Shown: piece after piece, positions 1 to 7,927 of the stretch
How positions within the stretch are numbered: position 1 is the stretch's first letter
Layout of the letters: each line of letters opens with the position of its first letter
Source: Planctomycetaceae bacterium
GTDB taxonomy: Bacteria; Planctomycetota; Planctomycetia; Pirellulales; Pirellulaceae
Reading direction: 5' to 3'
Length of the DNA stretch: 64,000 nt
Assembly (NCBI GenBank): GCA_020638995.1
Contig: JACKHM010000004.1
Span: forward strand, 1,138,698-1,202,697
Made by a program: the position numbers and the translations under genes
The notes under the pieces: model-generated
The model's database searches: none
What the model was told of the DNA's origin: nothing
What the model saw: the letters and a program-made list of their open reading frames with translations, nothing else

Positions 1-15
1 CATTCCACTAGTCCG

Positions 16-702
16 ATGAAGAATATGCCGACTGAATCTGTGACCACTCGCACTATTCCGGGCGGTTGGTCCGAGCGTGAAGTGGCCTTGGGCGAGCATG
101 TCGTGCGCATTTCGCTCCCCGCGCAACCCGATGAATTTCTTGAACAACTCGAATGGTCCGACGCTACCGCCCAGGAAGCCGATCCGTACTGGGCCGAGTT
201 GTGGCCCGCATCGCTTTCGATGGCTCGACTCATCCTTTTGAAATCGTGGCGCCCCCACACTTCAGCCGTCGAACTGGGTTGCGGAATCGGCGTCGTGGGA
301 CTCGCCGGGCTATTGTCGGGGCTGGAAGTTGAATTCACTGATCGAGTCAACTTGGCGGTTGACACTGCGGTCGAGAACGCTCGCCGAAATGGGTTTCCCC
401 GAGCGGTGGGACGTGTTTTGGATTGGGCAAATCCCCCGCTGCATCAATACTCTGTCGTCCTGGCGTCGGATGTCCTCTACGACCAGAAGCTGCACTCTGT
501 ATTGCTGAACGCGATCGATGCCTTATTAAAACCCGAAGGTGCATGTTGGTTGGGTGATCCGGGGCGGTCGGCGGCGGTCGAGTTCTGTGAGTTGGCGGCG
601 ACACGAGGTTTTCAACTTGCGATGTCGGATGAGTCTGGGACCCCCGAACCAAGCTTCAAGACGGGGGAGTTTCGCCTGATATGCCTACAGCGGCCACATT
701 GA
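16..702 (+). CDS. SAM-dependent methyltransferase, Methyltransf_16/METTL-like
   Basis: Class I SAM-dependent methyltransferase of 228 residues. The SAM-binding motif I is visible as ELGCGIGVVGL (about residues 86-96). Ahead of it is the phrase PYWAELWPAS (57-66), which is typical of the lysine/nicotinamide methyltransferase-like family (Methyltransf_16). A post-motif segment with DVLYD lies at about 152-156. Members of this group often methylate protein lysines, but the substrate cannot be read from sequence. There is no signal peptide, so it should act in the cytoplasm. A second in-frame ATG nine bases downstream is an equally plausible start. It stands alone: the next gene on this strand begins about 420 bases later. 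Confidence 0.8.
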   Translation: MKNMPTESVTTRTIPGGWSEREVALGEHVVRISLPAQPDEFLEQLEWSDATAQEADPYWAELWPASLSMARLILLKSWRPHTSAVELGCGIGVVGLAGLLSGLEVEFTDRVNLAVDTAVENARRNGFPRAVGRVLDWANPPLHQYSVVLASDVLYDQKLHSVLLNAIDALLKPEGACWLGDPGRSAAVEFCELAATRGFQLAMSDESGTPEPSFKTGEFRLICLQRPH

Positions 703-1120
703 TGTTGTTGTTTCTCTTGTCCAGTGAACCTCACCATCGGAGGAGGCACTGGCGACACGGACTTCGTCAACAATAAGTCTCTCATGACCATTGCTTGGGC
801 ATATGCGCTTCACCGACGACCGCACTCAAGGGAAACGTCCTAATAAAACTTCCAACGAAAAACTCGCCCAGCCGTCGTCCTCTAGAGTCTGTCTTGGCCT
901 GATGGAAGCGATACGGCGCGATGCTGCCATCGTCACGGCGAACCCAGTACCAACGCGCCGGTATCAAAGAGTTTTCCATGACTTCGTGGTCCCGACATCT
1001 GGGAAGAGGAACAAGAGAAGGCTGGCACATCGCAGAAGTTTTAAAAATAAGAAATGCAATTTCGCCAACTCAGTTGGTATCATACTCTCAATCACTCGAC
1101 CACTAATAGGTGAGGTTAAC
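703..1120. other. Gap before the propeller gene, containing one small minus-strand ORF
   Basis: On the plus strand this stretch between the methyltransferase stop and the ATG at 1121 holds no convincing gene. The reading frame of the downstream gene stays open back to about 791, but that part has neither a signal peptide nor protein-like composition. A short minus-strand ORF (782-979, listed separately) does look coding. The remainder has no clear hairpin or promoter by eye. Confidence 0.5.
782..979 (-). CDS. Small conserved-looking hypothetical protein (65 aa)
   Basis: A 65-residue minus-strand ORF beginning at the ATG whose complement is at 977-979. It reads like a genuine compact protein: an aromatic and basic start (RWYWVRRDDGSIAPYRFH), then GEFFVGSFIRTFPLS and VVGEAHMP. 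Segments of the type WxWVRRxDGS...PYxFH...GEFFVGSxxxTFP are, as far as I recall, seen in short uncharacterised bacterial proteins, but I cannot assign a function. No signal peptide or membrane segment is visible. The open frame continues upstream to 1030, but that part is low in recognisable pattern, so the internal Met is preferred. No clear Shine-Dalgarno precedes it. It lies antisense to the upstream region of the propeller gene. Confidence 0.5.
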   Translation of the reverse strand: MENSLIPARWYWVRRDDGSIAPYRFHQAKTDSRGRRLGEFFVGSFIRTFPLSAVVGEAHMPKQWS

Positions 1121-2515
1121 ATGAGCCGCCGACTTCCGTGTCTATTGTTTCTAGCCGCTACACTTCTTGTGTCGAGGCTGCCAGCTGACGAGGCGATTGA
1201 AATTGGTTCACGCCTCGAACTGTTCGTTGATGACTATTTGATCGAGGTGCTCGATGGGGATGCCACGTTGGTCTTGCAACGTCCGGAACCTCAAGAAGTG
1301 GTCTTAGTGACTGACAAGCCGTGGGAAGGTAATACTTCAGCTTACTACACTATATTTCGTGACGGCGAACTATATCGAGCTTACTATCGTGGTTCGCATT
1401 GGGACGTCGAGGCCATGAAGGCGACGCACCCCGAGGTGGTATGCTATGCCGAGAGCACGGACGGCATTCATTGGACCAAGCCTGAGTTGGGACTGTTCGA
1501 GTTTGAAGGCTCGAAACAAAACAACATCGTATGGAATGGGATCGGAACGCACTGTTTTGCAGCATTCAAGGATACGAATCCTGATTGTAGCGAGGATGCT
1601 CGTTACAAAGGAATCGCGCGGGGACGCCCGACCGGCAAGAAAGGGCTCTATGTATTCAAGTCGCCGGACGGAATTCATTGGACGCGTATCGAAGACGAGC
1701 CTGTGATTACCAATGGGTACTTCGATTCGCAAAACCTTGCATTTTGGGACACGTACGCCAAAACCTACCGCGAGTATCACCGGACGTTTGTCGAGGGTGT
1801 CCGGGCCATTATGACAGGGACTTCATCCGATTACGTGACCTGGACTGAGCCGGTGCTGCTCGATTACGGCGATGCTCCGAATCAGCATCTCTACACGAAC
1901 GCAGTCCAACCTTATGACCGTGCTCCGCATATCTTGCTTGGTTTCCCGACACGTTACTTGCCTGAGGAGGGGCAGCGTGTCGAGCCGACCTTCATGGCGA
2001 GTCGCGACGGGATCAGCTTTAAGCGTTGGCTCGAACCGATCATTCCTGAAGACGCTCCTGAAGACCGCAGCGGGAATCGAAGTAATTACATGACCTGGGG
2101 TCTCGTTCAATTGCCGGGCAAGGAACGTGAGTACTCTGTCTATGCGACCGAAGCGTACTATACGGGACCAGACAGTCGCGTGCGCCGCTTCACCTATCGT
2201 GTCGACGGCTTCGTGTCGCTTCGAGGGGAAAGCGAAGGTGGTTCGTTGGTGACAAAGCCGCTTGTGTTCGAGGGCAGCGAACTGCGTCTCAATTTTGTGG
2301 CCAGCGATCGTGGCGATGTGCGAGTCGAATTGCAGGATGCAAACGGAGTTGTGATCGAGGGATTTGCAGTTTCCGATTGCGTCCCGCTACGTGGTGATTC
2401 GATTGACGAGGTCGTAACTTGGCGCGGTCGAGACGTGTCCACACTCGCGGGCACCGCGGTGCGAGTTCGATTCGAGGTTAAAAACTCAGACGTCTACTCA
2501 TTTAGATTCAAGTAA
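1121..2515 (+). CDS. Secreted glycosidase-like five-bladed beta-propeller protein
   Basis: A protein of about 464 residues with an N-terminal signal peptide (basic MSRR, then a hydrophobic run ending near LPADEA). The body shows repeated blades typical of GH32/GH43-like five-bladed propellers common in planctomycetes: LELFVDDYLIE near the mature N-terminus, ESTDGIHWTKPELGLFEF and SPDGIHWTRIEDEPV as repeating sDGiHWt motifs, and a late SRDGISFKRW. The C-terminal part (about 380-464) looks like a beta-sandwich appendage. The start at 1121 is chosen because it gives a complete signal peptide and follows a GAGG-like site (TGAGGTTAAC); the upstream extension of the frame has no such logic. Substrate unknown; carbohydrate binding or hydrolysis outside the cytoplasm is an inference. 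Confidence 0.75.
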   Translation: MSRRLPCLLFLAATLLVSRLPADEAIEIGSRLELFVDDYLIEVLDGDATLVLQRPEPQEVVLVTDKPWEGNTSAYYTIFRDGELYRAYYRGSHWDVEAMKATHPEVVCYAESTDGIHWTKPELGLFEFEGSKQNNIVWNGIGTHCFAAFKDTNPDCSEDARYKGIARGRPTGKKGLYVFKSPDGIHWTRIEDEPVITNGYFDSQNLAFWDTYAKTYREYHRTFVEGVRAIMTGTSSDYVTWTEPVLLDYGDAPNQHLYTNAVQPYDRAPHILLGFPTRYLPEEGQRVEPTFMASRDGISFKRWLEPIIPEDAPEDRSGNRSNYMTWGLVQLPGKEREYSVYATEAYYTGPDSRVRRFTYRVDGFVSLRGESEGGSLVTKPLVFEGSELRLNFVASDRGDVRVELQDANGVVIEGFAVSDCVPLRGDSIDEVVTWRGRDVSTLAGTAVRVRFEVKNSDVYSFRFK

Positions 2516-2551
2516 CAAGAACTGCGGCAGGTCCGGTCGCGCACACCGACG

Positions 2552-4774
2552 TCAATTAGCAAGTGAGTCGAGCGCCGCGTTGAATGTAGCGCTTGGTCGC
2601 ATTGCCGCTTCCGTCTTGTTGTGATCGGGATGATAGTAGCCTCCAATGTCGACCGGAGCTCCCTGCGCTGCATTCAACTCATCCACAATCTTCGCTTCGT
2701 TATCGGCGAGTTGCTTTGCCAGTGGCGCAAATTGGCTCTGTAGCTCTGCGTCCGCCGTTTGAGCCGCTAAGGCCTCGGCCCAATACAGTGCTAGGTAAAA
2801 GTGACTACCGCGATTGTCGAGTTCGTTCACTTTGCGGGAAGGCGATTTGTCGCTATCCAAGAATTTGCCGGTTGCTTCGTCTAGCGTCTTTGCCAACACT
2901 AACGCCTTTTTGTTCTTAGACTTCGTGCCAAGATCTTCGATCGAGACGGACAACGCGAGGATTTCGCCGAGTGAATCCCAACGCAGATGTCCTTCTTCCA
3001 GAAACTGTTGCACATGTTTGGGAGCCGATCCACCGGCACCCGTTTCGAACAAGCCACCGCCGGCAAGTAGGGGAACAATCGACAGCATTTTCGCGCTCGT
3101 GCCAAGTTCGAGTATTGGAAATAGATCGGTAAGATAGTCGCGCAGGACGTTGCCTGTTACGGAAATCGTATCTTTACCTTCCTTACAGCGTTGGCATGTC
3201 AGACGCGTCGCGTCGACCGGCGATAGGATTTGAATATCGAGGCCAGCTGTGTCGTGCTCGGGCAAATACTGCTCCACCTTTTTGATCAGGTTTGCGTCGT
3301 GCGCCCGCTGCTTATCCAGCCAGAAAATAGCCGGCGAGCCTGTCGCGCGCGCGCGCGTAACTGCCAGCTTGACCCAATCGCGGATCGCAGCATCTTTGGT
3401 TTGACACATCCGCCAGATGTCGCCTTGCTCTACGGCGTGTTCGAGTAACGTCGTTCCCGACGAATCAACGACTCGGACGACTCCGTTGGTCGGAATCTCG
3501 AATGTCTTGTCGTGCGAGCCATATTCCTCAGCCTTCTGTGCCATCAACCCAACATTTGCGACGTTACCCATCGTCGTGACGTCGAATGCACCGTTTTCTT
3601 TGCAGAAGCTGATCGTCTCTTGATAGACACCGGCGTAGCAACGATCCGGAATGATCGCCTTCATATCATGCAGTTTTCCGTCGGGACCCCACATTCGTCC
3701 GGAAGAACGAATCGCCGCGGGCATTGAGGCATCGATAATAACATCGCTCGGGACGTGTAAATTCGTGATTCCCTTGTCCGAGTCGACCATTGCAAGTTGT
3801 GGCCTGTTTTCATACACGGCATCGATATCCGATTTGATCGCCTTTTGCTGATCCTCGGGTAGACCGGCCAATTTGGCATAGACATCGCCCAATCCGTTGT
3901 TTGCTTCGATTCCGAGTGTGCGGAACGCATCAGCGTGTTTCTCGTAGACGTCGCGAAAGAATACTTCAACAGCATGTCCGAAGATGATCGGGTCAGACAC
4001 TTTCATCATGGTTGCTTTGAGATGAATCGACAGCAGAACACCCTGAGTCTTCGCGTCGTCGATCTCGCGTGCAAGGAACTCGCGCAAGGCAGCGCAACTC
4101 ATCACAGAAGCATCAATAACTTCACCGGCCTTCAACGAGATCTTTTCCTTGAGCACAGATTTGGCGTCATTTTGGTCTACGAGTTCAATGCGCACATCGT
4201 CCGCACGCTCCATTACGACCGATCGTTCGCTGGCGTAAAAATCTCGCCCGGTCATTGATGCCACGTGCGTCTTCGAGTCCGCAGTCCAGACGCCCATCGA
4301 GTGGGGATGCTTTTGGGCGTATTGTTTCACAGGAATCGCGACTCGGCGGTCCGAATTCCCTTCGCGCAGAACGGGATTCACCGCGCTACCTAGGACTTTG
4401 GCATAGCGTGCTTTGATCTCTTTCTCTGCGTCGTTTTTTGGCTCTTCTGGGTAATCCGGAACCTGGTAGCCGTGTTCTTGCAACTCTTTAATCGCCGTGG
4501 TGAGTTGTGGAATCGATGCGCTAATGTTTGGGAGTTTGATAATGTTTGCTTCCGGAGTCTTCGCCAGCTCACCAAGCTCGGCGAGCGCATCGGTTTGTTT
4601 TTGGCTTTCCGTCAAGTTGTCCGGAAAACTGGCGATGATTCTTCCGGCGAGAGAAATGTCTTTCAGTTCAAAATCAATCCCGGAAGAGGAAGTAAACGCT
4701 CGGATAATTGGTAACAACGAGTGAGTCGCGAGGGCGGGTGCTTCATCGGTCTTTGTGTATACGATCGTGCGCAT
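2552..4774 (-). CDS. icd: Monomeric NADP-dependent isocitrate dehydrogenase
   Basis: A 740-residue protein whose length and sequence match the monomeric IDH family (about 740 aa), unrelated in fold arrangement to the dimeric enzyme. It oxidatively decarboxylates isocitrate to 2-oxoglutarate with NADP+ in the TCA cycle. The N-terminus (MRTIVYTKTDEAPALATHSL) and internal stretches such as LPNISASIPQL, NSDRRVAIPVKQYAQKHPHSMG and SGRMWGPDGKLHDMKAIIPD are characteristic. The last is in the substrate/metal region, and DLFPILELGTSAKMLSIVPL and GGSAPKHVQQF lie further on. It converges on the propeller gene with only 36 bases between stops. Nothing appears truncated. Confidence 0.96.
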   Translation of the reverse strand: MRTIVYTKTDEAPALATHSLLPIIRAFTSSSGIDFELKDISLAGRIIASFPDNLTESQKQTDALAELGELAKTPEANIIKLPNISASIPQLTTAIKELQEHGYQVPDYPEEPKNDAEKEIKARYAKVLGSAVNPVLREGNSDRRVAIPVKQYAQKHPHSMGVWTADSKTHVASMTGRDFYASERSVVMERADDVRIELVDQNDAKSVLKEKISLKAGEVIDASVMSCAALREFLAREIDDAKTQGVLLSIHLKATMMKVSDPIIFGHAVEVFFRDVYEKHADAFRTLGIEANNGLGDVYAKLAGLPEDQQKAIKSDIDAVYENRPQLAMVDSDKGITNLHVPSDVIIDASMPAAIRSSGRMWGPDGKLHDMKAIIPDRCYAGVYQETISFCKENGAFDVTTMGNVANVGLMAQKAEEYGSHDKTFEIPTNGVVRVVDSSGTTLLEHAVEQGDIWRMCQTKDAAIRDWVKLAVTRARATGSPAIFWLDKQRAHDANLIKKVEQYLPEHDTAGLDIQILSPVDATRLTCQRCKEGKDTISVTGNVLRDYLTDLFPILELGTSAKMLSIVPLLAGGGLFETGAGGSAPKHVQQFLEEGHLRWDSLGEILALSVSIEDLGTKSKNKKALVLAKTLDEATGKFLDSDKSPSRKVNELDNRGSHFYLALYWAEALAAQTADAELQSQFAPLAKQLADNEAKIVDELNAAQGAPVDIGGYYHPDHNKTEAAMRPSATFNAALDSLAN

Positions 4775-5083
4775 GTTTCAATTGGCCTTTGCAGGATAAG
4801 GAAGGCTCTCGCCACCGTGTTTCTCAATCGTGTTCCGCCAGTGCTTCCGCGAGCAATGCGAAATAGTTTACAGCATCCCTTCTGATCAACAACGCCCACC
4901 TTTCAGCAGGACGGTGGCAGAACCGGGATTACACTCAGCGATCTTCACACGTTTTAAGAGTGTCGGGATTGAATTGCCTGCATCGAATGAACTTTCTGTC
5001 CGCGTCCTGTGCCTCAGGTGCGGCTCGCGCAAACGCTTTGGCTACCAGAGAAGCGGTCAATCGGGGCCTCCGAATGCCAAATG
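4775..5083. other. Gap between icd and corA, nothing identified
   Basis: About 309 bases upstream of icd and downstream of corA. Short ORFs on both strands here have poor protein character and are probably chance. It should contain the icd promoter on the minus strand, but I could not pick out a convincing -35/-10 pair or a terminator hairpin for corA. Confidence 0.4.
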
Positions 5084-6058
5084 TTACAGCCACTTTCGGC
5101 GACGAAAATAGATCAGCAGAAAGCCGGCTATTAACGACATTGACGCCAGCACTCCCCAAAAACTGGCGGGGTTATTCGAAGATGGCCACAGCGGTAAGTT
5201 CATGCCATAGATCCCCGCGACCAGCGTCAGGGGCAACATAATTCCCGCGTACAATGTCAGCACTTTCATGATTTCGTTGGTTCGACGAGTCAGGCCGGCA
5301 TGATAATTGTCACGAATGCTGACGATTGTCTCGCGCAGACCGTCTACCGTATCAATCACTTGGCTCAAGTGGTCGCACACATGTGAGAACTGCTGACCAA
5401 GTGTTTCCGAGATGAAGTCGTACTCGCCACGCGCAACTGGTTGAAGTAAGTGACGCTGGGCCACGGCCAGTCGACGCAATTCCAGCAAGTCGCGGCGGAC
5501 TTCAGCCGCTTCTTCGAGCACTTCTTCATCCACATCGGTGTCGAACGACTTCTCTTCCAGTGCTTCCAAGCGATCCTCATAGCGATCGATGACACTCAGA
5601 TAGTAATCAACCATCGTATCGATGATTTCGAACAAGACCACGTCAACGCCCCGGACGAGTAGCGTTTCCGGATGCCGACCACACCTCGAACGAACTTGAC
5701 GAACGCTCAATAACGGGTCGCGTCCCACGGTGATCAGGAAACGACTGCCGCAAAAGGCCGCCAACTTGTGCGGATCAAGCTCCTGCTGCTCTTTTAGTCC
5801 GAGCAGTCCGTAGAGTACGAGAAAAATGTACCCTTCAAACTCATCGACTCGCGGCTGTTGCTCACCGTGCAGGCAGTCATCCAACGCTTCTTCATCCAGA
5901 CCGGCAATAGAGCCGAGCCGGCGCAGATCGTCCTCGGTAGGCGACTCGAGATCGACCCAAAGACGCGTGTCCTCGTGAGGCCACATCGCCTCTATGTCTT
6001 CGAGCGAACCGAGTCGTCGGCACTCGCCATTCGGTAGTAGTGCGAAGCCCATTGTCAT
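5084..6058 (-). CDS. corA: CorA family magnesium/divalent cation channel
   Basis: A 324-residue CorA-type inner-membrane cation transporter. The hallmark GMN motif is present as YGMNLPLWP after the first of two C-terminal transmembrane helices (IMLPLTLVAGI... and LASMSLIAGFLLIYF), and the protein ends in a short basic tail (RRRKWL). The long N-terminal cytoplasmic domain has the usual acidic and helical make-up, with the willow-helix region around EDRLEALEEKSFDTDVDEE. Such proteins form pentameric channels for Mg2+ (sometimes Co2+ or Ni2+, and the ZntB branch moves Zn2+). Substrate specificity cannot be read. It is transcribed alone; the next gene on this strand ends at 6158. Confidence 0.93.
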   Translation of the reverse strand: MTMGFALLPNGECRRLGSLEDIEAMWPHEDTRLWVDLESPTEDDLRRLGSIAGLDEEALDDCLHGEQQPRVDEFEGYIFLVLYGLLGLKEQQELDPHKLAAFCGSRFLITVGRDPLLSVRQVRSRCGRHPETLLVRGVDVVLFEIIDTMVDYYLSVIDRYEDRLEALEEKSFDTDVDEEVLEEAAEVRRDLLELRRLAVAQRHLLQPVARGEYDFISETLGQQFSHVCDHLSQVIDTVDGLRETIVSIRDNYHAGLTRRTNEIMKVLTLYAGIMLPLTLVAGIYGMNLPLWPSSNNPASFWGVLASMSLIAGFLLIYFRRRKWL

Positions 6059-6157
6059 AGATGGCGATTATAGCCAGCTTGGATCGGTCCTCCAGCCGTG
6101 GACGCGGCGGAGATGGGGCTTGCGAGCTAGATCTCGGCGACTACGTCGCTGAATTGG

Positions 6158-7609
6158 CTAGTAGTCGATTTGCCCACGGATCGCGTAGGTCTGCGCTTGA
6201 CTGCCACCGCTCGTGGGATCGTTGAGATCGGCATGAATCCAATTGAATTGGAATTTAACATGATCGCTCAAATACCAGTTCAGGCCAAGTGTGACATCCG
6301 TCAAGCGTCGGCCTGGACCGGGGAGTCCTGTGCCATTCAAATCGATATAAGATACTCGCGCGGCGGCCTCCCATGCTCCCCAGTAGCCGCACCACAGGTC
6401 TGCTGGTTGCAGCGGCTTAACACGACCGAACGCACCGGCCTGCCGATTGTAAGGAATCGTTTCACCTGTTAACACGTAACGCATGTGGGCGTAGGCGGCG
6501 GGAAAGATGTTAGTCGTCCCGTTCGTGAGTTCGACCCTTGCCCATCGCGCTTCGGATTGTAGCAAGAGCCGTCCCCAGGATGCGGCACCTTCGATATTGA
6601 CCAGATTCGTACGGCTCGTGGGCATCGCGCCTGTATTGACGAACGCCGGTATCGCGGTAATCGGAAGGACGCTCAGTCCGGCTAGGCCGAGATTTGGATT
6701 TTGATTTCCTGCAAACCCGTCCGTGCTGGCAAACTGCACCAAGTCTCGCCCCGGATCGTTGTAGCTGTAGTCGAAGCCGATGTGCAACAAGCCCGTGTCA
6801 CCGTAGTCAACCGGGAGCGCCGTGATTCGAGTCGACAAACCATAGCCCCCCGTGTCGGCATAGACGTTTCCAAAATTGTCGCTGAGATAGCGGTAGCCTG
6901 AAATTGCCCACGTCGCTCGCTCATTCAACGCCGTATCGAAGAACATAATTCCTGTTTGCCGGAACGGGCTCAGCGCGAATATCGTCGGTCGTTCGAGAAA
7001 GGGTAACTCTCGTACGCTCGTCAGCTCCGCCATACCGAAAGGTTGGCGATATCGACCGATGCGAATGTTGCCGACCGGCGTCTCTTTGAACTGCATCCAC
7101 ACGTCAACGAAACGTGCTTGGGCCTGAGCAAAGTCGAACTCCATCATATAGGAAGTGCGTTCGGTCACGTTTCCGGTAGCGGCTAGCCTGGCCCGGCGGA
7201 AGCCTACGACGTCTTCGATATCAGTTAGCGTTGCGCGGTTCACCGCATCCTGGCCGTAAAACCCAGCATCCAAGTGAAAAAAGCCCGTTACCTTGACGGT
7301 TGGAAAGCCGCTTCCCGCTTTTGTCGTGCAATCGCAAGCCCCGTATGACTTGGCGCATCCTGCGCAGTGCTGTTCGCCTCCAAATCCAACGTCCTGGACC
7401 GTCGGCGTCCTCTCAAATCCTCCGCCCTGCGCGAAGACGAATTCGCCGCCGCGCAGTTGTTGCATCTGGAACTCTAGTGACTGCAAGCGTTGCGTTACGG
7501 CTTCCAGGTCTTGTGCCGACTCGAATACAACGCCATCTTGAGCCCTGAGTGGCACGACGGCTAGTAACACGGCCCATGCTATCATCCAAATCTGAAATCG
7601 GTTTACCAT
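6158..7609 (-). CDS. Phosphate-selective porin O/P-like outer-membrane porin
   Basis: A protein of about 483 residues with a signal peptide (MVNRFQIWMIAWAVLLAVVPLRAQ). It is followed by a short coiled-coil-like segment (SAQDLEAVTQRLQSLEFQMQQL), as in trimeric OprP/OprO-type porins, and a Cys-rich stretch (CAGCAKSYGACDC, about residues 82-94 of the mature-start form). The rest is a beta-barrel pattern rich in alternating aromatic and polar strands (VTGFFHLDAGFYG, GFRRARLAATGNV, NIRIGRYRQPFGMAELTS), ending DVTLGLNWYLSDHVKFQFNW. The frame is open to 7642, but the Met at 7609 starts a normal signal sequence. Likely an outer-membrane channel for anions such as phosphate; specificity is inferred only. 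The four-cysteine segment after the coiled coil is unusual for this family. Confidence 0.85.
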   Translation of the reverse strand: MVNRFQIWMIAWAVLLAVVPLRAQDGVVFESAQDLEAVTQRLQSLEFQMQQLRGGEFVFAQGGGFERTPTVQDVGFGGEQHCAGCAKSYGACDCTTKAGSGFPTVKVTGFFHLDAGFYGQDAVNRATLTDIEDVVGFRRARLAATGNVTERTSYMMEFDFAQAQARFVDVWMQFKETPVGNIRIGRYRQPFGMAELTSVRELPFLERPTIFALSPFRQTGIMFFDTALNERATWAISGYRYLSDNFGNVYADTGGYGLSTRITALPVDYGDTGLLHIGFDYSYNDPGRDLVQFASTDGFAGNQNPNLGLAGLSVLPITAIPAFVNTGAMPTSRTNLVNIEGAASWGRLLLQSEARWARVELTNGTTNIFPAAYAHMRYVLTGETIPYNRQAGAFGRVKPLQPADLWCGYWGAWEAAARVSYIDLNGTGLPGPGRRLTDVTLGLNWYLSDHVKFQFNWIHADLNDPTSGGSQAQTYAIRGQIDY

Positions 7610-7927
7610 GAAAACGTCCAGAGGGCAAAACTTTTGGGTCATTGGCCGGGCGGCCTAAAAAAGAGAACGCTATAGAGCTCATCGGCAACCGCAGGGCCTT
7701 TGCTAATGGAAAAACCCCTAAAACCGGAAGGACCAACAAATACGCAACAATCGAACCAAACGAGCTGGGTCGGCATTCCACAACCAGTGGGTATGCGTGG
7801 GATGACGCCCCGATGATCACCCTACTCGACTCGACTTGGCTAGAGTAACCTGCAGTTCTTCAAAGCGAGACTGCCCGCACAGGGGGTGAGTGCCACGTCT
7901 TGAACACGAAATCTGGAAAGGCGACTG
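7610..7927. other. Divergent intergenic region between porin and phosphatase genes
   Basis: About 318 bases separating two divergently read genes, so it should hold both promoters. An inverted GGCC-GGGC-GGCC palindrome lies at about 7643-7654. A 68-codon plus-strand ORF from a TTG (7642-7848) has no convincing composition. A GGAAAGG sequence at about 7916 precedes the downstream ATG. Confidence 0.4.

Noticed and set aside
3344..3357. Run of alternating C and G (GCGCGCGCGCG) inside icd
   Set aside because: Encodes part of the normal protein (TRARATG); a short coding simple repeat, not a Z-DNA or repeat element of note.
7642..7848. 68-codon plus-strand ORF beginning MAGRPKKEN, AT-hook-like
   Set aside because: Starts at TTG, weak composition after the first ten residues, and lies in a promoter gap; not enough to support a gene.
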